In this document: piece by piece, positions 15,851-24,423 of the stretch | How positions within the stretch are numbered: the stretch's first letter is position 1 | Layout of the letters: each line of letters opens with the position of its first letter | Source: Magnetospirillum sp. XM-1 | GTDB lineage: Bacteria > Pseudomonadota > Alphaproteobacteria > Rhodospirillales > Magnetospirillaceae | DNA: 64,000 bases | NCBI RefSeq assembly: GCF_001511835.1 | Contig: NZ_LN997848.1 | Span: 1,736,001 to 1,800,000, forward strand | Direction of reading: 5' to 3' | Made by a program: the position numbers and the translations under genes | Notes under the pieces: model-generated | Database searches by the model: none | Seen by the model: the letters and a program-made list of their open reading frames with translations, nothing else | Told to the model about the DNA's origin: nothing

Positions 15851-15947
15851 CGTCATGCCCGGACTTGTTCCGGGCATCCATGTGGGGCCATTTGGCACAG
15901 TGTCTGGCGGCTCCACGTGGATGGCCGGGGCAAGCCCGGCCATGACG
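15851..15947. repeat. REP-like palindromic element
   Basis: CGTCATGCCCGGAC... at the left and ...CCCGGCCATGACG at the right are inverted copies. Internal arms (CCCGGACTTGTTCCGGG; CATCCATGTGG with CCACGTGGATG) also pair, so the whole ~97 bases can fold as one long structure. Sequences of this kind (a GTCATGCCCGG core) recur between genes in alphaproteobacteria. It lies between convergent gene ends and may stabilise messages or terminate. Confidence 0.65.
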
Positions 15948-15979
15948 GGGCAAAATTCAGCCGGTGAGCTTCCAAAATC

Positions 15980-16282
15980 CTATTGGAACTCGAACAGGGT
16001 CTGGAAGGCGGCGCGGTCCAGGGCCTCGCGCACCGAACCGGCGGCGCCCTTGATCACCACCTTGGTGCCGACGGCGTTGGCGGCGTCATAGATGTGGACG
16101 AACAGGCTCATGCCGGTGGAATCGATGAATTCCAGGCCGCCCAGCAGAATGTCCATATGCGCCTTGCCCACTTCGTCCAGCTTGGCCAGGACCTTGGGGA
16201 ACTGGTTGGCCTCGGCGAAGGTGAGCCGCCCCTTGATGGTGATCTCGGCCCCGCCGCCGACCTCACGGATGCTGTACTGCAT
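15980..16282 (-). CDS. STAS-domain anti-anti-sigma-factor-like protein
   Basis: A 100-residue single STAS domain. The phosphorylatable serine is in FIDSTGM (Ser55), preceded by the typical strand-turn ILLGGLEF and followed by the helix SLFVHIYDAANAVG. Such proteins switch partners by serine phosphorylation. The gene is 11 bases downstream of a chemoreceptor gene and probably in the same operon, so a role in signalling linked to that receptor is likely. No kinase or phosphatase partner is nearby. Confidence 0.85.
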   Translation of the reverse strand: MQYSIREVGGGAEITIKGRLTFAEANQFPKVLAKLDEVGKAHMDILLGGLEFIDSTGMSLFVHIYDAANAVGTKVVIKGAAGSVREALDRAAFQTLFEFQ

Positions 16283-16293
16283 GCTCGTTCGTC

Positions 16294-18342
16294 CTAGGAT
16301 GCGCGGATGGAGGTGAGGAAGGTGTCGACGCGGTCGCGCAGCTTGGTGGCGCGCTCCGACACGTCCTGGGCGGTCTGCAGCACCTCTGCCGAGGCGTGCT
16401 TGGTTTCCTCCGCCGCATTGTTGACGCCGGTGACGTTGGCGCTGATCTCGCCGGTGGCGGTGGCCACCTGCTGGACGTTGGCGGCGATTTCGCCGGTGGC
16501 GGCGTCCTGGCCGCGCACCGCATCGGCGATGCCGGTGGCCACGTCATGGACCTGTTCGATCACCGAGGTGATGGAGGTGATGGCCGAAACGGCGTCGCCG
16601 GTGACCTTCTGCACCGTGGAGATCTGGCCGGCGATCTCGTCGGTGGCCTTGGCGGTCTGGTTGGCGAGGTGCTTGACCTCGTTGGCGACCACGGCGAAGC
16701 CCTTGCCCGCCTCGCCCGCCCTGGCCGCCTCGATGGTGGCGTTCAAGGCCAGCAGGTTGGTCTGGGCGGCGATGTCGTTGATCAGGGCGACCACGGTGCC
16801 GATCTTGTCCACCGCCGCGGCGAGGCCGTCGATCAGTTCGGTGGTGCGGCGGGCTTCCGACGAGGCTTCCTCGCTGATGCGCACCGATTCCTGGACCTTG
16901 CGGCTGATGTCCTCGCCCGAATGGGCCAGTTGCTCCGCCGAGCCGGCGGCGGTGCGCATGTTGACGGCGGTTTCCTCGATGCCGGCGGCGACGGCCGCGG
17001 CCTGGGCCGAGGCGTCCTCCGCCGTGGTGGACAGCGAGCGCGAGGTGGCTTCCAGCTCGGTGGCGGTGGACGCCATGCCGGCCAGGGCGTCGGAGACCTC
17101 CTCGTTGAACTCGCGCAGCAGGTTGTCGATGACCCGGGCGCGCTTGTCCTTGGTCCACTCGGCCTGGCGGCGCTCCTCGTCCAGCTGGTCGGCGCGGATC
17201 AGGCCTTCCTTGAAAATTTCCACGGCGCGGGCCATGGCGCCGATCTCGTCGCTGCGGTCCAGGCCGTTGATGGGCACGGTCTTGTCGCCCTCGGCCAGCT
17301 TGGTCATGTCGAAGGTCATCTCGGCCAGCGGGCGGGTGATGCCGCGCCCGATGACCCAAACCAGGATGATGCCCAGCGTCAGCACGCCGCCGGTGATGAC
17401 CAGATAGGCGTACAGGGCGCCGACGGTGGCGTCGTGCCCCTTGTCGGCCATGTTCACCAGGGCGGCGGAGGCCAAATCCTCCACCTGCTTCAGGAGGTCG
17501 ATCTTCTTGGTGATGGTGTCGAACCACGCCGGCGCCTCGATGCCGCCCAGATCGTTGGTGAAGGGGGAATCCAGCGCCACGGCGCGCATGCGGTCCACTT
17601 CCTTGGTGATCGGATCGGCGGCGACCTTTTCGAAGGCCTGGCGCAGTTCTGGCTCGGCATTCTTGGAGAAGGTGTCGAAGAACACCTCCTGGCGGGCGAT
17701 CAGCTGGGTGAAGGTCCGGTGCAGCGCCGGCTCGAACTTCTTGGCGCCGAAGCCGCCGCTGGCGGTGGCGCGCTCCTGTCCGGCCCGCTCCTTGCCGTGC
17801 AGCAGCTGGACATAGGCGACGATGGCCTTGGTGACGCGGGCGTCGCGGCTGACCACCGCCATCTCCTCGATGACCGCCAGCTGCTTGGCGATGGTGGCGG
17901 TGTAATAGCCGGTGGCTTCCCCCAGCGGGATCGAAAGATTGCTGATGGCGGCGCGCTTGTCGGCCAAGGCCTTGATGGCGGCGTCGGCGGCGTCCAGCTT
18001 GGACTTGAAGGCCGTGCCGTATGCGGCGGCGGGGAAGCGCGCCAGCGCGCCCGACAGTTCGCCCAGCTTGGCGTCGGTCAGCTTGCGCTGTTCCGGCAGG
18101 CGCTCCTTGAATTTCTCTCCCTTGCTGCCCACGAACCCGGCGGAGGTGCCGCGTTCCTTCTGCAGCTCATGAACCAGGGCGCTGATGGCCGGCGCCAGCC
18201 GGGCCAGTTCCTCGACCTGTTCCATCTCGTCGGCCTGGCGGGCCTTCTCGGACAGGGCCAGACCGGCATAGACGACGACGGCCGCCAGCGGAATGATCAG
18301 TGCCAGGACAAGCCGGACCGCGATTTTGAAGTTATTGAGCAT
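16294..18342 (-). CDS. Methyl-accepting chemotaxis protein with NIT sensor domain
   Basis: A 682-residue transmembrane receptor. It has a first membrane helix (residues ~7-28), then a large periplasmic helical domain of NIT (nitrate/nitrite-sensing) type, recognised by [18 protein letters not shown] near residue 65. A second membrane helix follows (~325-350), then HAMP and a methyl-accepting signalling domain whose hairpin tip reads [30 protein letters not shown], given in part here as the segment around [14 protein letters not shown]. It should signal to CheA/CheW. I use ATG 18342 (GAGG upstream); the frame to 18426 is unsupported. Ligand unproven. Confidence 0.9.
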   Translation of the reverse strand: MLNNFKIAVRLVLALIIPLAAVVVYAGLALSEKARQADEMEQVEELARLAPAISALVHELQKERGTSAGFVGSKGEKFKERLPEQRKLTDAKLGELSGALARFPAAAYGTAFKSKLDAADAAIKALADKRAAISNLSIPLGEATGYYTATIAKQLAVIEEMAVVSRDARVTKAIVAYVQLLHGKERAGQERATASGGFGAKKFEPALHRTFTQLIARQEVFFDTFSKNAEPELRQAFEKVAADPITKEVDRMRAVALDSPFTNDLGGIEAPAWFDTITKKIDLLKQVEDLASAALVNMADKGHDATVGALYAYLVITGGVLTLGIILVWVIGRGITRPLAEMTFDMTKLAEGDKTVPINGLDRSDEIGAMARAVEIFKEGLIRADQLDEERRQAEWTKDKRARVIDNLLREFNEEVSDALAGMASTATELEATSRSLSTTAEDASAQAAAVAAGIEETAVNMRTAAGSAEQLAHSGEDISRKVQESVRISEEASSEARRTTELIDGLAAAVDKIGTVVALINDIAAQTNLLALNATIEAARAGEAGKGFAVVANEVKHLANQTAKATDEIAGQISTVQKVTGDAVSAITSITSVIEQVHDVATGIADAVRGQDAATGEIAANVQQVATATGEISANVTGVNNAAEETKHASAEVLQTAQDVSERATKLRDRVDTFLTSIRAS

Positions 18343-18452
18343 GGGAGCCTCTCGGGTGTTCGAGTGTTGACTCGACAACAGCCGCAATGACACGACGACA
18401 TATCGCGAAAGGCGCGATGAAGTCACGCCTCTGACTCAGATAATATGGCGAA

Positions 18453-18490
18453 GGATTGTGTCGGCCAATCCATAAATGTTGACGGATTGG
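18453..18490. promoter_or_regulatory. Inverted repeats upstream of the chemoreceptor gene
   Basis: CCAATCC (18465-18471) and GGATTGG (18484-18490) form a seven-base inverted repeat with a 12-base spacer. A further GGATTG at 18453 repeats the right arm. The region lies 110-150 bases before the receptor start, in a locally AT-richer gap that also follows soxZ. It is a plausible regulator site, but the protein is unknown. Confidence 0.35.
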
Positions 18491-18549
18491 TGCGATGGCA
18501 AAATATCAGGTTGCCATATGTAGTAACACTTACTGGAATGCTTCTATCA

Positions 18550-18879
18550 TTATTCGACGATAATGTCGTGGACGTACTCGAAGCTCTCGCCGGTTTCGTC
18601 GAACCAGTTGAGCTTGATCTTGCCGCTGGCCGTGGCCACCGCGAAGAAGCTGGCGAACGGATTGGCCGAGACCGCCTGATGCCAGTCGGCGCTGATCACC
18701 GGCTCGTTGTTCCAGGTGCAGGTGAAACGGTTGATGATGCGCCGGGGAATGGCCTTGCCGTCCCCGTCCTTGCGCAGCCCGGTCTCCATGTCGTGGCTGA
18801 TCTGGGTCTTGATCTCGATGATCTCGCCCTTCTTGGCCCTGGACGGGATGCGCACCTTGACGCGATCTGAATTGGCCAT
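18550..18879 (-). CDS. soxZ: Thiosulfate oxidation carrier subunit SoxZ
   Basis: A 109-residue protein matching SoxZ in length and pattern: VKVRIPSRAKKGEIIEIKTQISH at the start (core IPSRAKKGEIIEI), the INRFTCTWNNE strand, SANPFASFF, and the ending WFDETG...YVHDIIVE. SoxZ pairs with SoxY, which holds sulfur intermediates on its terminal cysteine. ATG 18879 lies five bases past the soxY stop, so the genes are translated together. No soxA, X, B, C or D is in the window. Confidence 0.92.
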   Translation of the reverse strand: MANSDRVKVRIPSRAKKGEIIEIKTQISHDMETGLRKDGDGKAIPRRIINRFTCTWNNEPVISADWHQAVSANPFASFFAVATASGKIKLNWFDETGESFEYVHDIIVE

Positions 18880-18884
18880 AGCGC

Positions 18885-19343
18885 TCAGCCTCCACAGCCG
18901 CCGATGGTGACGGTGACGTCCTGGCGGGCGATCCACACCTCGCCGTCCGACGTCACCGCATAGGCCCGCACCGTCTGGGTCTTGGCCAGGCGCATGCGGA
19001 AACTGACCTCGGCGCGGCCAGAGCGGGGCGTCAGGTACCAGGACGACACCACCGGATAGGGGTTGGCCTCGGCCAGGACATGGATGGCCTTGACGTGGTC
19101 GGCGGCGGTCATGGGCGAGTCCACCGTCACGGTGATGGGTTCGTTGGCCCCGCTGGCGGCCACGTCGCGCATCTTCAGCTTGACCTTGCCGTCCTTGGCC
19201 TTGAAGGGGCCCATCAGCTTGCGGGCCAGCTCGTCGGCTTCCTGCGCGGCGGCGGGGGCGGGGGCGCCAAAGCCCAATGCGGCGGCGGCCACGGCCGTTC
19301 CGGCCAGGACGGCACGGCGGTTCAATCGCGTGGTGGTGTCCAC
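18885..19343 (-). CDS. soxY: Thiosulfate oxidation carrier SoxY (Tat-exported)
   Basis: A 152-residue protein with a twin-arginine signal (TRLNRRAVLAGTAVAAAALG) and the diagnostic C-terminus TIGGCGG, whose cysteine carries the sulfur substrate in the Sox cycle. The GTG start at 19343 is preceded by GGAGGAG; the frame runs further upstream without a better start. Acts in the periplasm with SoxZ. Its gene follows the YeeE/YedE transporter gene in the same direction, with an 86-base AT-rich gap containing an inverted repeat. Confidence 0.93.
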   Translation of the reverse strand: MDTTTRLNRRAVLAGTAVAAAALGFGAPAPAAAQEADELARKLMGPFKAKDGKVKLKMRDVAASGANEPITVTVDSPMTAADHVKAIHVLAEANPYPVVSSWYLTPRSGRAEVSFRMRLAKTQTVRAYAVTSDGEVWIARQDVTVTIGGCGG

Positions 19344-19410
19344 TGTCGTCTCCTCCCCCTCACCGGATTTTTTTCTTTCATGGTAGCGGAGGCCGGCGAA
19401 AGGGCGCAAC

Positions 19411-19438
19411 CGAATATATCAACAAATTATTATATTCG
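19411..19438. promoter_or_regulatory. AT-rich inverted repeat upstream of soxYZ
   Basis: CGAATATA (19411-19418) and TATATTCG (19431-19438) are perfect eight-base inverted arms with a 12-base spacer, 68-95 bases before the soxY start. The right arm overlaps the stop of the transporter gene. CGAATATTA also occurs at about 20607 in the gap upstream of the transporter and tusA-like genes, so the half-site may be shared. An ArsR-type sulfur-responsive repressor is one candidate; the site could also be a promoter-associated structure. Confidence 0.45.
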
Positions 19439-20533
19439 AGAACCCAGCAGGGCTTTCAGCCCGGCGACCGGGCCGCCTTCCTCCAGGCTTTTCAGGCCCC
19501 ACAGCCCGCCGGCGACGATGGCGCCCAGCGCCAGGAACGAGGTCGCCGACAGGGTCGAAAGGCCGGTCAGCCCCTGGCCGATGGTGCAGCCCATGGCCAG
19601 CACGCCGCCGGTGCCCATCAGGGCGCCGCCGGCCAGATGGCGGAGCATGTCGGCCTTGTCGGCGAAGCTCTCCACCGCGAAGGTGCCGGCGAGCCGCGCG
19701 GCGATGAACGATCCGGCGACGACGCCGCCCACCGCGGCGATGCCGAAATTGATGGTCGAGCCGGTATAGGTCATCAGATAGATCAGCCCGTCGCCCATGG
19801 GGGCGATGAACGAGAACGAGGCCAGGGGCACGGGGTCGAAATCGTCGGCGCCCAGGATGCCGGTGACGGCCCATCCGGCGGGAATGGCGGCCCCGATCGT
19901 CACGGCGCCGGCCAGCATGCCGCGCGACGCCCGGAAGGCGCCGTCCTTCAGGCACCAGGCCAGGGCTCCGCCGGCCAGGATGGCCACGCAGGCCAGGCGG
20001 GCGGCCGTCCGCTCCAGGCCAAGCGCCGACAGCAGGGCGGGCAGGCTCTGGTCGGCCAGTCCCAGCCGGGCGGGGGCGAGGTTGGTCGCCTGCTCGATGG
20101 CGATGCGCTCGACCGCCAGCAGGCCCTTCAGCGTCATGGTGGCGAACAGCCCGATCATCAGGGTGACCACCAGCGATTTGAGATTGCCGCCGCCCAGGCG
20201 CACCAGGGTCTTGGAGCCGCAGCCCCCCGCCAGGGTCATGCCGTAGCCGAACATCAATCCGCCCAGGATGGCGCCCGCCCAGGCGATGGAGCCGCCGAGA
20301 TAGATGGACTTGCCCAGGTCGACCAGGCCTGCCGCCTGCAGCGCCTGCGACCCCAGCATCGCCACCGCCATGGCCAGCACCCAGGCGCGCAGCCGTCGCC
20401 GGTCGCCCATGAACACCATGTCGGACAAGGCCCCCATGGTGCAGAACTCGCTGGTCCGCGCCGCCCAGCCGAAGACCGCGCCCACCGCGAAGGTGGCCGT
20501 GCCGACAAGGGTGGTGAGCGGAATTTCGGACAA
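19430..20533 (-). CDS. YeeE/YedE-family transporter (probable thiosulfate/sulfur uptake)
   Basis: A 367-residue integral membrane protein with about nine or ten hydrophobic spans. Family motifs: TSEFCTMGALSD near residue 28, GGCGSKTLVRLGGGNLK near 103, and MGCTIGQGLTGLS near 320, each with the cysteine thought to hand thiosulfate through the TsuA-type pore. A TusA-like gene, the usual partner, is transcribed divergently 140 bases away, and soxYZ follows on the same strand. Together these support import or handling of thiosulfate or related sulfur. Confidence 0.88.
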   Translation of the reverse strand: MSEIPLTTLVGTATFAVGAVFGWAARTSEFCTMGALSDMVFMGDRRRLRAWVLAMAVAMLGSQALQAAGLVDLGKSIYLGGSIAWAGAILGGLMFGYGMTLAGGCGSKTLVRLGGGNLKSLVVTLMIGLFATMTLKGLLAVERIAIEQATNLAPARLGLADQSLPALLSALGLERTAARLACVAILAGGALAWCLKDGAFRASRGMLAGAVTIGAAIPAGWAVTGILGADDFDPVPLASFSFIAPMGDGLIYLMTYTGSTINFGIAAVGGVVAGSFIAARLAGTFAVESFADKADMLRHLAGGALMGTGGVLAMGCTIGQGLTGLSTLSATSFLALGAIVAGGLWGLKSLEEGGPVAGLKALLGSRI

Positions 20534-20673
20534 GGGGACTCTCCATTCAGCGGAGTCCAGGCTATCACCGCCGAGCGGCTGGCATCAATGGACTGGGACG
20601 GGATCGAATATTAGTGTAGCCTGATATCAACGGGGCGGGCCGAACCGCCACAATGATCCGAGGGAGGATGCGG
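20534..20673. promoter_or_regulatory. Divergent promoter region, transporter and TusA-like genes
   Basis: The 140-base gap serves genes on both sides. It contains ATCGAATATTAGTG and CTGATATC, AT-rich islands in otherwise GC-rich DNA. The CGAATAT half-site resembles the arm of the inverted repeat in front of soxY. AGGGAGG at 20661-20667 is the ribosome binding site of the TusA-like gene. Confidence 0.45.
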
Positions 20674-20901
20674 ATGTCGAACACCGTTCTGGACGTGAAG
20701 GGCCTCAACTGCCCGCTGCCCATTCTGCGCGCCAAGAAGGCGATCAAGGACCTGTCGGCCGGGGCGGTGCTGGAGGTGATCGCCACCGATCCGGGTTCGG
20801 TTGCTGACTTCGACGCCTTCTGCCGCCAGACCGGCAACACCCTGCTCAGCCAGGAGCAGGACAACGGCGTCTATACGTTTAAAATCCAGAAGGGCGCCTA
20901 A
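20674..20901 (+). CDS. TusA-family sulfur-carrier protein
   Basis: A 75-residue protein with the TusA/SirA signature: LDVKGLNCPLPILRAKKAI, with Cys13 in CPLP, then the strand VLEVIATDPGSVADF. In this family the cysteine carries a persulfide. Beside a YeeE/YedE transporter it probably acts as the TsuB-like partner receiving sulfur in the cytoplasm. Start ATG 20674 lies six bases after AGGGAGG; two earlier in-frame ATGs (20653, 20668) are less well placed. Its stop overlaps the convergent amidase stop by two bases. Confidence 0.9.
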   Translation: MSNTVLDVKGLNCPLPILRAKKAIKDLSAGAVLEVIATDPGSVADFDAFCRQTGNTLLSQEQDNGVYTFKIQKGA

Positions 20902-21578
20902 CGCACGATCCGCAGAAGAGAGCGCAGGCGTCCGACGCTTTCCTCGTCGATCAGCCCGTCCACCTTCCAGGGCCGGAAATGGCGCTGGAAGGCGGTCAGC
21001 GCCGCCTTGGGGTCGTGGATGTCGTAGCCCACATGGGAAAGGCCGGCCAGCAGCACGTGCTCGGGCGGCAGCGCCGTGGGCTCGCCGCACGGCCATAGGC
21101 CGATGAGGTGGCGCTCGGCCAGGTCCTGCCACGGGAACAGTTCGCCGGGGTCCTGCTTGCGGGTCGGCGCCACGTCGGAATGGCCGACCACGTTGCGGGG
21201 CGGAATGGGGTGGCGCGCCAGAATCTCGCGGGCCAGGCGGATCAGCGCCTCGATTTGCGCGCCGGGAAAGGCGCGATAGCCGAATTCGTGCCCTGGATTG
21301 ACCAGCTCGATGCCGATGGAGCGGGAATTGACGTCGGTCTCGCCCCGCCAGGACGACGCGCCGGCATGCCAGGCCCGCATCTCTTCCGCCACCAGGGCGA
21401 AGACGCGGCCGTCCTCCTCGATGACGTAATGGGCGCTGACCTTGGCCGCCGGGTCGCATAGCCGCGCCAGGGCGGCCTCGCCACTCTCCATGCCGGTATA
21501 GTGCAGCACCAGCGTGTCGATTACCGCCCCGGCGGGGCGGGGCTCGAAATTGGGCGAGGGCCGCGAGATGACGCTCAT
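20898..21578 (-). CDS. N-acetylmuramoyl-L-alanine amidase (AmpD-like)
   Basis: A 226-residue amidase_2-domain enzyme. The zinc/active-site elements are LVLHYTGM (His26), SIGIELVNPGHE with the catalytic Glu, and VVGHSDVAPTRKQDPG with the later His and Asp. There is no signal peptide, so it should act in the cytoplasm on recycled anhydro-muropeptides, like AmpD. A C-terminal stretch resembles a peptidoglycan-binding remnant (IDEESVGRLRSLL). ATG 21578 overlaps the end of the upstream transporter gene (ATGA). The longer frame to 21794 is inside that gene. Confidence 0.87.
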   Translation of the reverse strand: MSVISRPSPNFEPRPAGAVIDTLVLHYTGMESGEAALARLCDPAAKVSAHYVIEEDGRVFALVAEEMRAWHAGASSWRGETDVNSRSIGIELVNPGHEFGYRAFPGAQIEALIRLAREILARHPIPPRNVVGHSDVAPTRKQDPGELFPWQDLAERHLIGLWPCGEPTALPPEHVLLAGLSHVGYDIHDPKAALTAFQRHFRPWKVDGLIDEESVGRLRSLLRIVR

Positions 21579-22474
21579 GTTCCGGGCTCCGGTTCTTCGG
21601 CACGGTGGATGGCGCGGCCGGGCAGCAATTCCACCACGGCGACGCCGAGAACGGTGAGCGCGCCGCCCACCAGCTTGTGCCAGGTCAGCGGCTCGCCCAG
21701 CAGCAGCACGCCGCCGGCCAGCCCTACCACCGGCCCCAGCAGGGTGAAGGGCACCACCCGGTTGATGGAGTGCCGGGCGATCAGCTTGTACCACAGGGTA
21801 TAGGCGATCAGGGTCGAGCCGATGATGGTGTAGGCCACGCCGCTCCAGCCCTTGATCCCGGTGGCGGCGATGGCCTCCATCTGGCCGCTTTCGGTGGCCA
21901 GCGACAGGCCCAGCAGCATGGGCGCGGCCAGCAGGGCCATCCAGCCGTTGAGCGCCAGCGGGTTGATGGTCCCTAAGCGCTTGATCACCACGTTGGCCAG
22001 CGCCCAGGCGAAGCCCGACGCCACCACGGCGACGAAGGGGGCCAGGCGGGGCAGGTGAGGCTCGCCGGCCAGCAGCGCCACGCCGACGAAGGACACGGCC
22101 AGCCCCAGGCTGCGCCAGACTCCCAGCACCTCGCCGAAGAAGGCCCAGGCCAGGATGGCGGAAAAGGGAATGGACAGCTCGATGACGATGGCGGCGGTGG
22201 CTGCGTCCATGCCGGCGACGCCGAAGAACATCAGGCCGAAATGCCCCACGCCCAGCAGCACGGCCAGCAGAAGGATGCCGGGCAGCTGGGCGCGGCCGGG
22301 CCGGAAGAACGGCGCCAGGACCAAGGCGGTGCAGGCGAAGCGCAGCGCGGTCAGCAGAAAGGGCGGCAGGGTACCCAGCGCCGTCTTCACCGCCACGAAG
22401 TTAAGGCCCCAGATCACCACCACCAGGGTGGCGGACGCCCATTCCAGGGGCGTCAGGCGAGAGGGGGCGGTCAT
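21575..22474 (-). CDS. EamA-family DMT permease
   Basis: A 299-residue membrane protein with ten hydrophobic helices in two repeats. Each repeat opens with the EamA pattern (VVIWGLNFVAVKTALG near residue 20; FAWALANVVIKRLG near 160), and glycines/prolines are spaced as in the family (GEPLTWHKLVGGALTVLG at the end). Substrate unknown; relatives export amino acids or metabolites. Its stop overlaps the amidase start, suggesting co-translation. A GC-rich inverted repeat lies upstream. Confidence 0.87.
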   Translation of the reverse strand: MTAPSRLTPLEWASATLVVVIWGLNFVAVKTALGTLPPFLLTALRFACTALVLAPFFRPGRAQLPGILLLAVLLGVGHFGLMFFGVAGMDAATAAIVIELSIPFSAILAWAFFGEVLGVWRSLGLAVSFVGVALLAGEPHLPRLAPFVAVVASGFAWALANVVIKRLGTINPLALNGWMALLAAPMLLGLSLATESGQMEAIAATGIKGWSGVAYTIIGSTLIAYTLWYKLIARHSINRVVPFTLLGPVVGLAGGVLLLGEPLTWHKLVGGALTVLGVAVVELLPGRAIHRAEEPEPGT

Positions 22475-22482
22475 TGTGCCCC

Positions 22483-22567
22483 TGCGGGCGGGACGCCCGC
22501 GCTCCAACAAGCGGAGGGCGGGACGCAATAGGCGGGGCGCTTGGAGCGCGGGCGTCCCGCCCGCTTT
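22483..22567. repeat. GC-rich intergenic inverted repeat, copy 1
   Basis: GCGGGCGGGACGCCCGCGCT (22484-22503) at the left pairs with AGCGCGGGCGTCCCGCCCGC (about 22547-22566) at the right, with about 43 bases between that include GCGGAGGGCGGGACGC. The same arms occur at 43.15 kb and, diverged, at 33.8 kb. It follows the ABC-F gene stop in the direction of transcription. Confidence 0.75.
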
Positions 22568-22577
22568 TCCCGCCGCG

Positions 22578-24392
22578 TCACTTTCCCGCCGCCTCTTCGC
22601 GCTTGGCTTCCAGTTCCAGCCAGCGCACCTCGGCCTCGTCCAGCTCGCCCCTGGCCGCCTCGGCGCGGGCCGCCAGCTTCTGGAAGCGGGCGGCGTCCTT
22701 GGCGTAGAGGTTGGGGTCGGCCAGATCGACCTCCAGCTTGGCGATCTCCGCCGTCAGCGTGTCGATGCGGCCGGGCAGCTGGTCCAGCTCGCGCTGCTCG
22801 TTGTAGGACAGCCTGGTGCGGGCGCTTTGGGGCTTGGGGCTGGCCTGGGGCTTCGACGGCGGCTTGGGCGCCGCCTTCTCCGCCTTGACCGGGCGCTGGC
22901 GCAGATAGTCGGAATAGCCGCCCACATACTCGGCCACCTCGGCGTCACCCTCTACGGCGATGACGCTGGTCACCAGCCGGTCGAGGAAGTCGCGGTCGTG
23001 GCTGACCACCAGCAGGGTGCCGTCGTAATCGGCCAGCACCTCTTCCAGCAGGTCCAGGGTGTCCATGTCCAGGTCGTTGGTGGGCTCGTCCAGGATCAGG
23101 AGGTTGGAGGGCTTGGCCAGCAGCTTGGCCAGCAGCAGGCGGTTCCTTTCGCCGCCCGACAGGGCGCGCACCGGCGTGCGGGCCTGGGCTTCCGAGAACA
23201 GGAAGTCCTTCATGTAGCCGACCACGTGCTGGGGCGTGCCCCGCACCCAGACATTGTCGCCGCGTCCGTCGGTCAGGGTGTCCCACACGCTCTTGTCGGG
23301 ATCGAGCGCGGCGCGGCGCTGGTCGAAATAGGCGGTCTCCAGATTGGTGCCCAGACGCACCACGCCCCCGTCGGGGGCCAACTCGCCGGTCAGCATGCGC
23401 AAAAGCGTGGTCTTGCCCGCTCCGTTGGGGCCGATCAGCCCGACCCGGTCGCCGCGCAGGATGCGGGTGGAGAAGTCCTGGCAGATGCGCTTGTCGCCAA
23501 ACGCCTTGGTGACGTTCTCCGCCTCGATCACCAGCCGCCCGGACAGGTCGCCCGAATCGGTGGCCAGATTGACCTGACGCCCGGCGGCCAGCACCTGGGA
23601 CTTGCGCTCGGCCCGCTCGGACCTGAGGCCCTGCAGGGCGCGCAGGCGGCCCATGTTGCGCTTGCGTCTGGCGGTGACGCCGCGCGCCAGCCAGTGCAGC
23701 TCCTGGCGCATGCGGGTGTCCATGCGGGCCAGTTCCGCCTCCTCGGCGGCGAAGACCTCGTCCTGCCAGGCGGGGAACTTCTCGAAGCCGAATTCGGCGC
23801 GGCGCACCACGCCCCGCTCCAGCCACAGGGTCTGCTTGGAGACGGTTTCCAGGAAGCGGCGGTCGTGGCTGATCATCACCAGGGCGCCGCCATAGGCGGA
23901 CAGCCATTCCTCCAGCCACAAGATGGTGGGCAGGTCCAGATGGTTGGTGGGCTCGTCCAGCAGCAGGGCGTCGGGCTGGCCGACCAGGGCGCGGGCCAAA
24001 GCGGCGCGGCGGCCTTCGCCGCCCGACAGCACCACCGGGTCGCGGCTTCCGTCCATCCCCATGGCGTCGAGGACCGCCTCGACCCGGTACATCTGGTCGC
24101 GCTCGTCGGGGCGCAGGCCTTGGGCCACGTAATCGGCGATGGTGGGAGCCAGGATGATGGGGTCCTGGGGCAGCACGGCGATGGAGGTGCCGGGCTGGAC
24201 GAAGCGTTCGCCGGAATCGGGCGCGATCTCGCCGGCCAGGACCTTCAGCAGGGTGGACTTGCCCGAGCCGTTGCGGCCGACCAGACAGGTCTTGTCGCCC
24301 TTGGCGATCCAAGTGGTGACGCCCTCGAACAGCGGCTTGCCGCCGAAGGTCAGACGAACGTCGCGAAGCGCGAGGAGGGGAGGTGGAGCCAT
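22578..24392 (-). CDS. uup: ABC-F ATPase, Uup-like
   Basis: A 604-residue soluble protein with two ABC cassettes: Walker A GRNGSGKST (about residue 40) and GPNGAGKTT (about 325), signatures LSGGEGRRAALARAL and [15 protein letters not shown], and Walker [12 protein letters not shown] and [12 protein letters not shown] linker with many Arg lies between, and a C-terminal ~80-residue coiled coil (ELDQLPGRIDTLTAEIAKLE) is characteristic of Uup. ABC-F proteins work on ribosomes or, for Uup, affect recombination intermediates and transposon excision. It has no membrane domain and stands as its own unit. Confidence 0.85.
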   Translation of the reverse strand: MAPPPLLALRDVRLTFGGKPLFEGVTTWIAKGDKTCLVGRNGSGKSTLLKVLAGEIAPDSGERFVQPGTSIAVLPQDPIILAPTIADYVAQGLRPDERDQMYRVEAVLDAMGMDGSRDPVVLSGGEGRRAALARALVGQPDALLLDEPTNHLDLPTILWLEEWLSAYGGALVMISHDRRFLETVSKQTLWLERGVVRRAEFGFEKFPAWQDEVFAAEEAELARMDTRMRQELHWLARGVTARRKRNMGRLRALQGLRSERAERKSQVLAAGRQVNLATDSGDLSGRLVIEAENVTKAFGDKRICQDFSTRILRGDRVGLIGPNGAGKTTLLRMLTGELAPDGGVVRLGTNLETAYFDQRRAALDPDKSVWDTLTDGRGDNVWVRGTPQHVVGYMKDFLFSEAQARTPVRALSGGERNRLLLAKLLAKPSNLLILDEPTNDLDMDTLDLLEEVLADYDGTLLVVSHDRDFLDRLVTSVIAVEGDAEVAEYVGGYSDYLRQRPVKAEKAAPKPPSKPQASPKPQSARTRLSYNEQRELDQLPGRIDTLTAEIAKLEVDLADPNLYAKDAARFQKLAARAEAARGELDEAEVRWLELEAKREEAAGK

Positions 24393-24423
24393 GCCCGATG
24401 GCTACACCTTGGGGGCCTGGATG

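Noticed and set aside
16396..18390. 664-codon plus-strand frame opposite the chemoreceptor
   Set aside because: Antisense shadow with no motifs; the receptor on the minus strand is certain.
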